Positions 1 through 12,072 of a stretch of 64,000 nucleotides of DNA are shown piece by piece (the first letter of the stretch is position 1; every line of letters starts with the position of its first letter). A model generated the notes under the pieces. It did no database searches and was not told the origin of the DNA. It saw nothing but the letters and a program-made list of their open reading frames with translations. This DNA comes from Monodelphis domestica (Eukaryota; Chordata; Mammalia; Didelphimorphia; Didelphidae). The stretch is taken from contig NC_077234.1 in NCBI RefSeq assembly GCF_027887165.1, positions 193,682,530-193,746,529 of the forward strand, given 5' to 3'. A program made the translations under genes and the position numbers.

Positions 1-250
1 CGTATGCCTTATTCTGAATCCTAAGTCCATCCCCTCTTTGGCAAGAAGGGGGTAGTAGGTTTGACCACCAATAGGGATAGAATCATTGGTCACTGCATGG
101 ATTCGAATTCTCAAGACTCACAATTATTTTTCTCTAAAATGTTGTTTTGCTACGAATTGTTCTCCCAGCTCTGATCACTTTAGCCTACAGCAGTTCATAT
201 GGATCTTCCTAGGTTTTCTTTGACCCCGTGCATTCATCATTGTTATACTG
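1..250 (-). mobile_element. diverged L1 3' UTR remnant
   Basis: Text such as GTTCTCCCAGCTCTGATCAC and CAGTTCATATGGATCTTCCT follows the minus-strand L1 3' UTR seen more clearly at 3300-3400. It is strongly diverged. Confidence 0.45.
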
Positions 251-261
251 CAATAATACTT

Positions 262-545
262 GGTTTCATTTGAACTTTGTTTCCTCGCCTGTAAAATGGG
301 GAGCGTGAAATCTAAAACACTAAACTCGCAGGGTAGACGTGAGGATCAAACAAAATAATGTGCCTAGAACTATTGGCCGACTGTAAAGTGATATCTAAAT
401 GTTAGTATTACTCTAAAGGCAAATAAGCAAGACATATAGAGGGCTGAGCTCGGAGACTGGAAGACTTGGGTTCAAATTCCTCTTGTCATATCCTAACTGG
501 TGACCCAGGGAAGGTCATAACTTTTCAGACTACTCTCAAAAAATA
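262..545 (+). repeat. MIR / CORE-SINE remnants (two pieces)
   Basis: 262-420 has the MIR 3' half (CCTGTAAAATGGGGAG, then the GGATCAAA...GTGCCTAGAA tail). 425-545 has the 5' half (GACTTGGGTTCAAATTC). Both read on plus and are old. 546-700 shows nothing recognisable. Confidence 0.6.
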
Positions 546-701
546 AAAAGGTGACTTTTGGTAGGAGTTGCCTGTCTGCATGGGTCTCTGATTATTTCTG
601 TGGAAGCATGCAAAGCCTTATCATCCCCTTTTTGAAATATTAAGAAAGCTTTTAAAAGCTATCATCTGCAGCCTTTTTACTAATCTGAAACTCTTAGCAA
701 T

Positions 702-871
702 TTTTTTTTATTAAACCCTTACTTTTTGTCCTAATAACAACTCTAAGATAGAAGGATAAGGCCTAGGCAAACAGGGTTAAGTGACTTGCCCAGGGTCACA
801 GAGCTAGAAAGCATCTGAGGACAAATTTGAACCCAGTTTCTCCCAACTCTAGATCTGCACTCTTTCTACAC
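702..871 (-). mobile_element. tRNA-derived marsupial SINE (SINE1_MD/WSINE-like)
   Basis: It has the CAGGGTCACAGAGCTAG core and AACCCTTAC..TCTAAGATAGAAGG tail, in antisense orientation and diverged. A second copy follows immediately. Confidence 0.8.
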
Positions 872-884
872 CTGTTTGTCTTCT

Positions 885-1055
885 GGTGTTTATCCTTAGA
901 ATTAATTCTGTGTGTTGGTTCCAAGGCAGAAAAGCAAGAAGAGCTAGTCAATGGGGATTATATGACTTGTCCAAAGTTGCACAGCTAGGAAGTGTTTGAG
1001 GAAGGATTTGAACCCAGGACCTCCCCCCTCTAGACCTGGTTCTCAATATACTTTA
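885..1055 (-). mobile_element. tRNA-derived marsupial SINE
   Basis: Second antisense copy, with TTGGTTCCAAGGCAGAAAAG, GCACAGCTAGGAAGTG and GGATTTGAACCCAGGACCTC. Confidence 0.8.
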
Positions 1056-1059
1056 CTGA

Positions 1060-1440
1060 CATTTAATTCTTTTTTAAAAAACTTGTATATTGAGAGAACT
1101 GTGTAGTGTCTGGCACATAGTATTTGGTAAACACTTGTTGATTGAATGACCGTCAAAGTCAGAAATTTGGATTAAAAAAAAAAAAGATCAAAGCTAAGTT
1201 CATCTCTTTCAATTACAAGACTCTCATAAGGCTCTCAAATCTGGTATTTTTTTTTTTCTGGGGGTAGTGGTGAGTAGATATAGGCAATGGAAGGTAGAAG
1301 ACCTGTGTTATTGTCCTGACTTTGTCAATAATAATCTCTCGCCTTGGGCAAATCTTTTGACCTGTTGTTTTGTTGTTGGTGGTGGTGGTGGTGGTGGTGG
1401 AGGGGGTCAGTTTCTTCATTTGTACAATAAAGAGAATGGC
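1060..1440 (+). repeat. MIR remnants with (GGT)n microsatellite
   Basis: 1085-1165 resembles a MIR tail (GTGTCTGGCACATAGTA). 1275-1440 resembles a MIR body (GCCTTGGGCAAATC...TTTCTTCATTTGTAC). A (GGT)n run of about 35 bp at 1371-1406 expanded inside it. The apparent Gly-rich or Thr-rich open frames here are products of this run. Confidence 0.6.
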
Positions 1441-2664
1441 GTCATCTTGTGACTTTAATATTTTCTGACATTATGACTAGATTTAGGTTAGGAAAAACTC
1501 TCAATTGACTTGGAGTAAAATCTAGTATGATTAAGCACATCCTTAGGGCTCAGCAGAACTTAATATATATTGGGGAATGGGGGGAAAGGAGAATAAAACA
1601 GGAAATGGTTTCTTTTCTACTCTGAACCGAGAGGGCAGTTTTATATGAAAGAAAAATATTAGCTTCCTTAGAAAAAAGGCAAATTTTAGAAATATAAACA
1701 TCTGGTACCCTTTGGTAAAGAAAATCACTATGTTGAAGAATATATCATGCATGTCAAATTCTTCCTCCTTTGGATGGAGTGTGCAAAATGACTAAATGTC
1801 CCAGAAAGGGTATTTTTCGATGAAAAAAGCAATCTACACCACCCCATCTCCACAAACCAAACCAAACAAAAGACAAGATACATACACCTAAATACATACC
1901 CGGTGAGGGGCTGCAATGCATAAACAACTGTCAGTTAAATGCTGAATCTCTTCCAACTCCCCACCAATGTTAATAAACTTAAGCCTTTAACAAAGCTTCT
2001 GATGTTCTTATCATTTAGATGAATTGGGTAAAATGAGTATTGGGCTTCATTTTGTGCTTCTTTCATTATGTATGGGATAATTAAAAACACATTATTAACA
2101 TATTTGCATACAAAATATATTTTTAATTATTGTATGTTCATTGTTCTTTATCATCATCATGTTTATCATACATCAACCACTGAAAATGCATCCAAATCCA
2201 CTGTTAACTGAATCTGTGCTCTAATCCATTGCTGTGCAACTTGGATGCCTCTCAAATACAACCTCTAGACAATAGGGTACCCTTTAAAATAGGCAAAGAA
2301 GGCTATCTACTAAGATGGAGCTACTTTTTTAGTACTTAAAAGATTATTGGGCTACTCTGTTAGAATTGAAAGAAAATCTTTAATAAAATTTAATTAATAT
2401 TGGTATTGCTATTTAGATATGTGAGCACAGGAAAACAGAGAAGAGGATACTTGAGCTACTATGGTATACTTTAATGAACTGAAAAAGGTAGCACAGAGGT
2501 TCTGAGGTCATCATCTCCCAACGCAGGACTCAGGCTAGCAGGTTGGGTTACCAGAGTATGGCTGTTACATCCCTCCTCAGAGTTCTAGGGTTAGCGCTGA
2601 GGAGTTAGTGATGGTTTCTAATATTGTTACTAGTATTGTCATGACTTTCTATCCAGTGAAAATC
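1441..2664. other. unassigned AT-rich intergenic DNA
   Basis: No gene, RNA or recognised repeat seen. Confidence 0.6.
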
Positions 2665-4010
2665 AATCAACACGTTAACATCTTCCCAATAGAAAATTTT
2701 TAATTTTTTTCTTGATTATTTTAAAATATTTTATATCCTCCCAATTACACATTAACACAATCTTAACATTCATTTTCTTTAAATTTTTGAGTTCAGGGGA
2801 GCAGCTGGGTATCTCAGTGGATTGAGAGCCAGGCCGAGAGACTGGGGTTCCTAGATTCAAAGCTGACTTCAGACACTTCCCAGTTGTGTGACCCTGGGCA
2901 AGTCACTTAACCCCCATTGCCTAGCCCTTACCACTCTTCTGCCTTGGAACCAATATACAGTATTATGTAGACAGAAGGTAAGGGTTTAAAAAAATTTCTT
3001 TTTTAGTTCCAAATTCTCTCCCTCCTTTCTTCCCTCCTCAATGAGATGTAAGCAATCTGGTATAGATTTTACATGTGTAATCACATAAAACATTTCCCCA
3101 TATTAATAATTTTGTGGAAGAGATCTTAAAAAAAAAGAAGAAAGTGAAATATTGTATACTTTGGTCTGCATTCAGACTCCATCAGTTATTTCTCAGAGGG
3201 CAGATGACATTTTTCATCATGAGCCTCTTAGATTGTCTTGGTTTATTGCATTGCTGAAAATAGATCATTCGCAGTTGGTCATCCAAAATCTTGCTGTCAC
3301 TGTGTACAATGCTTTTCTGGTTCTGATCACTTCACTTTGCATTAGTTCATGTAGGTCTTTCCAGATTTTTCAGAAATCATCCTGCTCATCATTTCTTACA
3401 GCACAATAATATTTCATCACAATTATATGCTGTAACTTGGTCAACTATTCCCCCAGTTGATGGGCAACCTCTTAATTTCCAATTCTCTGCTACCATAAAA
3501 AGAACTGTTATAAATATTTTTGTACAAATAGGTCCTTTTCTCTCTTTTTTATTTCTTTGGGATCCAAATCTAGGAGTGGTATTGCTAGATCAAAGGGTTT
3601 GCACAGTTTTAGAGCCCTTTCAACAGAGTTCCAAATTGTTCTACAGAATGGTTATAGCATATCACAATTCCACCAACAGTGCATTAGTGTCCCAATTTCC
3701 CCACATTTCCTCCAACATTTATCATTTTCCTTTTTTGTCATATTGGTCAATCTAATAGGTGTGGTGTGGTATCTCAGAGTTGTTTTAATTTCTCTTATCA
3801 AGAGTGATTTAGAGCATTTTTCATATGACTTTGATTTCATCTGAAAACTGTTCATATCAATTGGAGAACAACTTATATTTTTATAAATTTACCCCGGTCC
3901 TCTATATTTGAGAAATGAGATGTTTATCAGAGATATTTGTAAAAAAAAAAAAAACTTTTCCTAGCCTTCTGCTTTTCTTCTAATCTTGATTGCATTGGTT
4001 TTGCTTGTAC
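2665..4010 (-). mobile_element. L1 3' end (ORF2 C-terminus and 3' UTR), interrupted by a SINE
   Basis: A minus-strand marsupial L1. ORF2 C-terminal text (KCSKSLLIREIKTTLRYH and CWRKCGEIGTLMHCWWNC) is readable at 3855-3652. The 3' UTR runs from about 3400 down to 2665, ending in the T-rich (A-tail) side. A plus-strand SINE splits it at 2787-2992. No intact frame. Confidence 0.85.
2787..2992 (+). mobile_element. tRNA-derived marsupial SINE
   Basis: Starts GGAGCAGCTGGGTATCTCAG, has the GTGTGACCCTGGGCAAGTCA core and ends GAAGGTAAGGGTTTAAAA. Flanked by TTTTTGAGTTC and TTTTTAGTTC, a likely target duplication inside the L1 3' UTR. Confidence 0.9.
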
Positions 4011-4258
4011 CATAGGAGGAACATATGTTGTTGGAATGTGCACTGAAACATACCATTCTTCACTTTACTTTCTCCATGAATTTTTCTCTAGTATAAGTGA
4101 TGTATCTTCTTTCACAACACAATGTAAATATGTATTGCATGATAACACATATAACTGCCATCTTGGAGAGGGAGAATGAGTGAGATGAAGGGAGGGAGAA
4201 AAGATAGATTGTAAAATGTCAGAAAATGACTATTAAAAATTGTATCCACAAATAAATA
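4011..4258 (+). mobile_element. LINE 3'-end fragment
   Basis: The purine-rich GGGAGGGAGAAAAGATAG run followed by AAATGTCAG...TTAAAAATTGTAT resembles the plus-strand 3' end of marsupial LINEs. It is abutted to the minus L1. Confidence 0.45.
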
Positions 4259-6605
4259 AAGTATCTGGCAGCAGGTGGCAACAATTATTCTTGTCACCAC
4301 AAGAGACAAAGTTGTCCAAGCCTTTTGTATATACTCAATTCTGGCCCATCAGCCAAATAAAAGGCTTTAAATTGGCAGGAAATAGTCAGAAAACACCTGT
4401 TCTGAATCAGGAAGGGGAAGGTCTCCTCTATCATGCATCTCTAAAAGTAGGCTTATCAAACCTTTAGGTATATTGGCATTAGGCAGAGACTGGCATCAAC
4501 GACTGGACCCTCATTGTTCAGTCCCCCCAAATATTCTCTTCCCATTAAAAAGTCACTTAAAATTTTAAAAATTTATTATTCTTGACAAATCATTTGAGGT
4601 GCATCTTGAATAAGTTGCCCTCAAACAGAGAGTTCTGCAAACTTAACAAAGAATGCTTTACAATGTTTATTAGCAATTATTGTTTGCTCGGTACTTGGGA
4701 AATGTCTGTCTTGGTGCTTTCAAAGTCTCTTTCCAACCCAAAGGCAAAGGAAAAAGCAAAAAAAAAAAAAGAATCAAGCTTCCTACCTCAGTCCCATAGA
4801 GAGTCTTAGGACACAATGAACTTTGTCCCAACTGGCAGGCACCACCTCACCCCATCCTCGGGTGAGAAATCCAACCAATTTGGGTCTGTGTACAAAGTTC
4901 CCAGGTACCAAGTGCTAAACAAACCGCTTTAGGAGGAGATTGGGTCACTGGTCCACTTTCCTCAGTGGCCCTTCCATGTTGAGTTCACACTCACAGTCAT
5001 GTACACTTTGTCTAGTACCCTACAAAGACATCGAGTACCTGTGCTCTTTCACCCCAAAACATATAGGGAATAGGACTCGGTGTTTCAGACCAAACTCCAG
5101 GTATCCCTTTCTCCACAGGGCACATGAAGATTTTCCTAGGAATCATGGGAGCATAAAGTAATTCTTCTGGGGCTACATCCTAACAAACATCTGACATTTT
5201 CTCAACAGATTCCTGCCCTGCAAAGTCAATTGGAATGGAATTTGTCTCAACAATGAGCTGAGCAAGCTCAGTTCAAGAGTAAAGAAAGAAAACTGAGGGG
5301 TAAGAGAAAGAAAGCGGGCCATTGTGCTAAGCTAAAGGTCCAGCTTCAATCGTGGAAATGAAAGCTGCTGGAGATCTCACCACACCCAGCCAGTGGCAAA
5401 GACCTTGTTTTGATGTACAACAATCTGTTTGATAGCTTTTGACAGTCAGTTAACACCAGTGATTAAATAAACCAAATGATGTGCAGAATATGTTACTAAA
5501 TGTTAGGAAATGTTTGCTAGGACAGTTCATAAAGTTCAAGTAAAAGTTTATGGGCAGCCCCCGTTCGCCCTTGTCCTTCCAGTGATTTAGTGCCAATGAA
5601 GGCTTCTTATTTGGACGTCAGAAGGGTTTACAAAGACCAGGACTTCTGTTGAATGTCTCACTGCCTAGAATGTATAGTTCAAGATGGATCCCAGCACAAT
5701 TCAACAATGCAGTCTGAAAGTAAGAATACCAGAAAATATGGAATGACTGTTCAGGGTACCATTTCCACTACAAATAATGGACTGACGTGATCAGACTTAA
5801 CTCTGAAAGAGAAACTGAAGGCACCACTCCAGCCCATGAACTCTGAGGAACCTATAGCGAATATAAATCCTTCACACAAGTACATTCCAAATTTCTGCTA
5901 CTCACCAGATGATTGTTTCTGTTCTCTGTCAAGAATCGGGACTCAGTCAAGCATTTAACATTCCAAAACTGATAAGAGAAGCCCCTAATTAACTGTACTG
6001 CTAGCTATAATAGTCTGTAATACCCTACACTATAACTATCTTTTCTACTACTATGGTTAATATTATATAATAATAGTTGATATCTTCTACACAATTGGTT
6101 TGCTGACTGGGTCTAACTCCTTCTAAAATCAGTTACAGTTACTACCTAAAGGAGTATACTTTTACATATCACATATGTTTTATTATATAGTATATATGTT
6201 TTATAATCATGGATATAAAAGTAATAAAAACAATTTCCTTTTCACAGGTAAGGTTTAAGTGTATGTGAGGGTCTCCAAAGAGATTAATTACTTGATTACT
6301 AGGAGTTTTTAGGACCTATGCCCATCTGGTTCTCACAATAAGTCAGGGTCTATTTAAAAGAAAAAAGGAAAAAAGCGAGAGAGAAACCATTTATGAGCAA
6401 GGAATTTTAAGGATAACAAATTCATTTTTTTCATATTACAACAATCTTTATACGAGATACAATAATATAACAGTTACTGGTTTAAAAAAAACCTTCAAAT
6501 AAACAACAATTATCACAAAAAACAAACTGACTCATAAGGGAAACCCAGGGAAATGGTATAAATCCATCCTAAAACAAGGAGATGAAGAAAAAAGCCAAAT
6601 TCTCT
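4259..6605. other. unassigned stretch, possibly old ERV internal or unique DNA
   Basis: No open frame longer than about 75 codons and no recognised repeat. It lies on the internal side of the possible LTR/PBS at 8240-8600, so a decayed proviral interior is conceivable, but no retroviral motif is seen. Confidence 0.3.
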
Positions 6606-6611
6606 CTAGTT

Positions 6612-6862
6612 ATTGTTCAGTTGTTTCAGCCGCGTCTGGCTCTGTGACCCACTTAGAGTTTTCTTGGCAAAGAGACTGAAGTGGTTTGTCATTTTCTTGT
6701 TCAACTCATTTTAAAGATGAGGAAACAGAGCCAAACAGAGTTGTGACCTACCCAGGGTCACAGGGCAAGTGTCTGAGATCAGATTTGAACTCAGGAAGAC
6801 GAGTTTTCCTGACATCAGGCACAAAACCTAATTCACTGCACCACCCTGCAAATGCTGGGGAC
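6612..6862 (-). mobile_element. CORE/tRNA SINE with RTE (BovB-like) tail
   Basis: Antisense copy, with TCTTGGCAAAGAGACTGAAG, AGATGAGGAAACAGAGCC and GGGTCACAGGGCAAG. The GTTCAG(T)TGTTTCAG..TCTGGCTCTGTGACCC start is the complement of the RTE-type 3' tail. Confidence 0.8.
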
Positions 6863-7087
6863 CCATATTTTTCTCAGGCAAAACCCAACATATAGTAAGT
6901 AGTTAATGGGCACATTCTGCTGATTTATACTTGGGAAGATTGGATCATCCAAAGTAGGGTTACTTCAAAGTGATTTTCCTAAAGCACAGGTCTGACCGTA
7001 TCATTCCCCAACTCTCTAGGATCCCTTTAGGATCAAGCTGAAAATGTTGTTTGACATTTAAAGCTCTACACAACCTTGCTTCTTGCT

Positions 7088-7275
7088 ATCTTTTTAAAAA
7101 ATCCTTACCTTTCATCTTAATTGATACTAAGCATTGTTTCCAAGGTAGAAGAGTGGTAAAGGCTAAGCAATTGGGGTTAAGTGATTTGCTTAGTTTCCCC
7201 ATCTTTAAAAATGAATGGATTGGGGCAGATGATCTGTAAGTGTCCTTCCAGCTTTAACATTCCATGATTCTGTGA
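7088..7275. repeat. SINE fragment followed by MIR/THER-type tail
   Basis: 7088-7196 is an antisense tRNA-SINE 3' part (CCTTACCTTTCATC...GGGTTAAGTGATTTGC). 7190-7275 is a plus MIR/THER-type tail (CCTTCCAGCTTTAACATTCC). Confidence 0.65.
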
Positions 7276-7392
7276 ATTTCTAATATATATGCTAGAAACA
7301 TAAACAATAAATTCAATTTTTATATTGATGACCCATGGTAGAAAATTGTAATAACTGAAATTTATATCTTGCTCTGAGGATTGCTATAAAAT

Positions 7393-7610
7393 GTTTAGTG
7401 GCTAGAGCATTGGGCTTGGAATCAGTAACCTGGGAAAGTCACTTAATCCTATTTGCCTCAGTTTCCTCATTTGTAAAATATATAGGAGAAGGAAATGGCA
7501 AACCACTCCAATATTTGTGCCAAGAAAACCCCAAATGGGGTCACAAAGAGTTGGACACGACTGAAGTGAAAGAACAACAAAAAACATTTGAAAAACAGAC
7601 AAAAAATAAA
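7393..7610 (+). mobile_element. CORE/tRNA SINE with RTE tail
   Basis: Reads GGAGAAGGAAATGGCAAACC, AAGAAAACCCCAAATGGGGT and GAGTTGGACACGACTGAA. This is the shared 3' tail of RTE/BovB LINEs. The 5' half has an internal deletion. Confidence 0.85.
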
Positions 7611-7619
7611 CATCAATGA

Positions 7620-8239
7620 TGCATGTAACTCTTTCTTTTCACTCAGAACAAAGTGCAAAGCGGGGACTGTGGGAGAGACAAGAACAGATGTAAAGTCATA
7701 ATGAAACTGACAGTAAATATAATTTGTTTTATAGAAATCTGCCTTTCAGTCAATTTCCTCCCATGAATACATATATTCTGTCATTTCAGAAATACCTAGA
7801 GTAGTATTTAACTTACTGTGCCAACTATTCATATTCATCTGAGTTGTTTGGAGTCTCTCAACTCAAGGATTCACTGAGTTCACTGGTATGGAAACTCCCT
7901 CCTCTGAAGCAGATTGCAACCCTTCCCTCCCTCCCTTGGTATGGTTTGCAGGTTTGAGGCCAAATATTGGCCATCTCTGTTGGTGACAATCCTCTCCAAA
8001 TGGAGCTATGACGACTCCTAGATCAGTAGACCCCTAGGCAAAGCCTTTCCAGGTTTGAAGAAGAACCCCTTAGAGCTTATGCTTCCATACCCTCAGGGCC
8101 ACATCCCAGTATAGAGATTTAGGAGCAGAATTTTCCTCTCAACTTAGGTTGAATGAAATTGAAGTTTAGAGTAGCTCATAGGTCTTCCATTTACCTTAAA
8201 GAATTTTTACTATTGCCAGCTCAATTGGTTTTATGCCCC
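7620..8239. other. unassigned; possible ERV leader side
   Basis: No gene recognised. It lies immediately internal to the putative primer-binding site at 8240-8258 (minus orientation). Confidence 0.3.
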
Positions 8240-8600
8240 TATTGCTTCTGGGGTGCCATATGTAATGTTCTGGCAAAAGGGTAGTTGTTCCAGCATTTTA
8301 TTTAGCGGAGGATTTCACTAGTGGATTGGTTCCAAATGTGCATCCCAGTGACTCTAGGGGAACTCTGTTTTAAGTGGAATCCTATAAGGAATAAAATCAG
8401 GGATCTATAACAGGACTTGCAGCTACAGTCAAACATTGTCCAGGTTTCAATTTAGAAAGAATCCTCTTCCTTCCTCTCTTCTTTCTTCTGTCTCAAAATC
8501 TTCGTGCTCCTATGCCCTTAATCTGACAGGCTATTCAGTAAAACTGTTGCTAGCTGGCCAGATGCTCGTCTTAGAGTGCTACATAAAAATAGCAAAAGTT
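8240..8600 (-). mobile_element. probable LTR with adjoining primer-binding site (minus strand)
   Basis: On minus, AATAAA (8302-8297) is followed about 35 nt later by an LTR-like end ...ACATTACA at 8261, then two bases, then TGGCACCCCAGA at 8258. These 12 nt complement the 3' end of a tRNA-Arg (Arg-CCT type). The spacing mirrors the certain LTR/PBS at 14550-14570. The outer LTR edge and a partner LTR were not found, so this is a structural inference. Confidence 0.45.
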
Positions 8601-8671
8601 AAAGGTGAATAAATATGAAGCTGAAAGCATAGGTTTGTTAGAAATGTCAATTATGAAATATTACAGATAAA

Positions 8672-8873
8672 CTTTTTTTTAATCCTTACCTTCTGTCTTT
8701 GAATCAATACTAAGTATCAGTTCCAGAGCAGAAGAGCAGTAAGGGCTAGGCAACTGGGGTGAAGTGACTTGGCCAGGGTTACGCAGCTAGCAAGCGTCCA
8801 AAGCTAGATTTGAATCCAAAATCTCCTATCTCCAGGACTGACTCTCTCTCCACTGAGCCATGGACCTACCCCA
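8672..8873 (-). mobile_element. tRNA-derived marsupial SINE
   Basis: Antisense copy (AATCCTTACCTTCTGTCTTT ... CACTGAGCCATGGACCTACC), moderately diverged. Confidence 0.85.
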
Positions 8874-9029
8874 GTGAGTGCATTTTTATGCTTCTCTGAG
8901 ACAATTAGAGTCCAATCGTGTGAATGTAAAAATGTAGTTTACTGTGGAATGTCATTTGTGAAAGACTGCCTGCTCTTTTAATCATCCCCCCTTTTTTTTT
9001 TTTTTGGTGAATGCCCTGGATGCATGTGT

Positions 9030-9444
9030 AGTTATGTATATAAAAACTGGATACAGCTCTCCTGCCCCGCTGCCTTTGCACAAATGGTGCCCCATGTCTG
9101 GAATGCACACTCCCTTCTCATCACCAAGTCTTAGTATCCCTTATTTTAATGCACAACCCAAATGCTCTCTCTCTGTCTCTCTCACTTTTTGTGAAACCCT
9201 TACTTTCTTAGAGTCAATACTGTGGTAAGGGCTAGGCAATGGGGGTTAAGTGACTTGCCCAGGGTCACACAGCTGGGAAGTGTCTGAGGCAAGATTTGAA
9301 CCCATGACGTCCCATCTCTAGGCCTGGCTGTCAATCTACTTAGCTACCCATCTGCCCCCTACTTTTTTTCTCTTAAAACTCTTCTGTAGAGATTCATTTG
9401 TGTACAGGTTGTATCTCCCTAGTAAAATCCAGGTTCTCAGCAGC
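9030..9444 (-). repeat. L2 LINE 3' remnant, split by a SINE
   Basis: TGTCTGGAATGCACACTCCC and the ...CTTCTGTAGAGATTCATTTG...TCTCCC text follow the antisense L2 C-terminal pattern. A SINE occupies 9195-9358. Confidence 0.5.
9195..9358 (-). mobile_element. tRNA-derived marsupial SINE
   Basis: Antisense copy, CAGGGTCACACAGCTGGGAA and CTACCCATCTGCCCC at its 5' edge. Inserted in the L2 remnant. Confidence 0.88.
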
Positions 9445-9448
9445 AGGG

Positions 9449-9776
9449 TGTAAAAATGGAGTTTTTGAACCCTAGACTTCATTCCCCAGAAGTCTTTGGT
9501 ATTTCCCAGAATTCCCTATAATCTCACCTGAGTCTCCACATTGGTGAGTTCACAATTAGTATTTAACTGGCAATAATGGCTCCTCTCTTCTCTTCCTTTT
9601 TGCAATGATGTAGCAAATATAGTGGTAAGCTAAGCACCGGGATTTTAAATGGGCTAATCATCCATGTGCACGTGGTTTTTATTTTGTATCTTCTTTATTC
9701 CTTGATTTCTAATGCCCTTAATAAACCTCATAAAATATAATATTTTTATTATTAGAGATATAATTTAATTTTTACA
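9449..9776 (+). mobile_element. solo LTR, class I ERV-like (TSD AGGG)
   Basis: A 328-bp unit starting TGTAAAAATGG and ending TTTTTACA, flanked by perfect 4-bp duplications AGGG (9445-9448 and 9777-9780). AATAAA lies near 9720, giving plus orientation. Its 3' half is clearly the same family as 37505-37786 (shared GGTTTTTATTTTGTATC and TTTATTCCTTGATT). Confidence 0.85.
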
Positions 9777-9780
9777 AGGG

Positions 9781-12072
9781 CCCCTTTTGTTTCATCATTG
9801 TTCAGTCTAATACTTTGTCCTTAAGCTTAAGTGTTTGTTGCATTGCCTATGGCCCATTTGGTATGATGGCTGTCACTAATTGAAAGATTTGCCTTGTGGA
9901 GTGCATGTGGGCACAATAATGAAGTCCAATATCTTTTTTCCTATTCTTTTGGAATCTTCCCTTCTTTGGGATACTTTAGGAATTATAGTAAATAATAATA
10001 AGGGATGATATTTGATTGGTAATTGATAATTAAAGATCAGGCAGTTATCTTCTTTCTTTTGTCTACCCAACCTTCCTCCTGGTTCCCCTCCTCTCTTCAG
10101 CCTCTTCAGCTTCCCTCCCCCTTTCTTTTTCTTTTTAAATCACTCAGGGTGAGTTTATGATGTTTCAAATGTAATACTCTTTCTCTTCTTTTATCTTAAG
10201 TAAGGGGTTTATTTGGGGAAGACAGGGAAGGATAGAGATGGAGGTAAGAGGGTTGGGAATTTCCCTAACACTACAATGAATCTTTGGAGGATGGTGAATA
10301 TATAGCTTAAATTGAGAAAAATGTCTGATAGACCTGGAGGTTCAGGCACTATCATCAACAGAGTAAGTCAGAGAGATATCTGGACTTTTATCCTTCTTTC
10401 TTCTGCCTTCGAAGAAACAAGACCACCTCCTGTCTGTCTTCCAGGTTAAAAGACATAATCCTTCAGTTTGTCTGTTCCTTTCCTTCCAACTGCTCTTCTA
10501 GGAAACATTCCAAATAGAACCTTCATTTGACTGACAGGGCATCAGCCTCCGCTGCTTCTGTCTTTTGCATGCTTCCCAATTCCTCTCTTCCACAATCCTC
10601 CCTTTTCATCTTGGAAAAAATGCAGCCAGCATTTTTAATGATACTTACTTTTTAGATATATATTTTGTTATATTTCTAACTATCTAATTCTTAACTCTGC
10701 ACCATGTTAAATATTCCTTTACCCTCCCAAAACAACAAATCCTAATCTATTTTAGCTATTCTCTGTCTACTTAATCCTATGCTAAGTTTGGGTATAGGAA
10801 AATGGTTTAGGTATTAAGAATTTTACATAAATATAGTTTTGACATAATAACTCATGTAACAATTTTAAACAATTCCAACAATTTCAACAGTATTTTGAAT
10901 ATGTAACTGTCTTATCTCCTAATGTCTATAAATTCAATTAAGTAAAATTTTCTATTACTAACAATTGATAACCTAAAATCATAATATAATCTAACTTCTG
11001 TTCTTAAGTAGTTTTTATGTCTGTCCCTACTTCCCTAAGACTTTGAACAAATTTTTCTCAACTGTCCCTATAGTTAGTCATTAGAACATTAATAAATTAT
11101 TCCAATATAGTTAGCTTGTCAGTACATTAGTATTCACATATGTACATAGGTTGTATCTATACAGATTTACATATGTACAATAAGACATTCTTCCTTCATT
11201 GTATTTCTGTGTAACATGTGCATGTATTTATGTGATGCTAACATGTATGTCACATTCTTATATAACCTCATGATCACAAGTCCAAAATTCTCATAGTCCT
11301 TTTTTCTTTTAACATTGATTGTAGAAACTCTGGGTCTTGATCTCTCATTATCTGTGCTGCATGCCACTTTTCTGTCTGTCGTCTTTCTTGATTATAGTCC
11401 TGTGTTCTTTAATATTCAGGAACATACTGGAACAATCAGGAACATGCATTTGTGTAAGATTTTTATGTATGCATGTATGTAAGATTGAAATTCTTCATTG
11501 TGCATGGAACTAAGATAGGAACTCTTCACGAGTGCTTGTCAGAATTTATTAGTTATTCTTCGTGTGTGGAAGTAAGCATTATATATGCTCATCTTCATGA
11601 GTGGGTGTATGCATAATGTATAATGTATAAGTTCTTAGATTTTTGTGAAGAATATGAATTTGAAGTTTTCTTGTCTTTTGATGTTTGAATTTTCACAAGG
11701 AGATTTATTGTATGCTGTCTTTTAGTTATGTCTTGGAGATATTGTTTGGATATAATGTAGTTAGTTTCGTCATGGAGTTATGTTTTCATTTGAAATAACT
11801 TTGTTACTTTCTTAGCTGTTACTATGGTTGGCAGAGACTTTGTATATAGAGTATGTAGAGACTTTTCTTTGCTGCTAATCTTTTAAATTGCATGTTTTCC
11901 TTTTGTCTGTGTTACTGGCTATATTTCATTCCAGAAATGTTTTATTTGCTTTAGAAGTGCTTTCATGTTATCATTTTAACATGTGCAAAGCTCTCTTGTC
12001 TGTACTTTCTGTTGTTACCTACTCTCATGTGTGCTTTCCTTTCATAGGGACTGTTATTGATTTTTGTTAGAG
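9781..12072. other. unassigned AT-rich stretch, probably decayed ERV 3' part
   Basis: This is downstream of the minus-strand integrase remnant, where env and a 3' LTR would be expected. I see no env motif or paired LTR. A purine tract on minus at about 10137-10108 (GAAAGGGGGAGGGAAG) resembles a polypurine tract but is unproven. Confidence 0.3.

Noticed and set aside
6600..7600. tRNA-like boxes in SINEs
   Set aside because: The boxes belong to tRNA-derived SINE heads. No complete cloverleaf tRNA gene is seen anywhere in the window.
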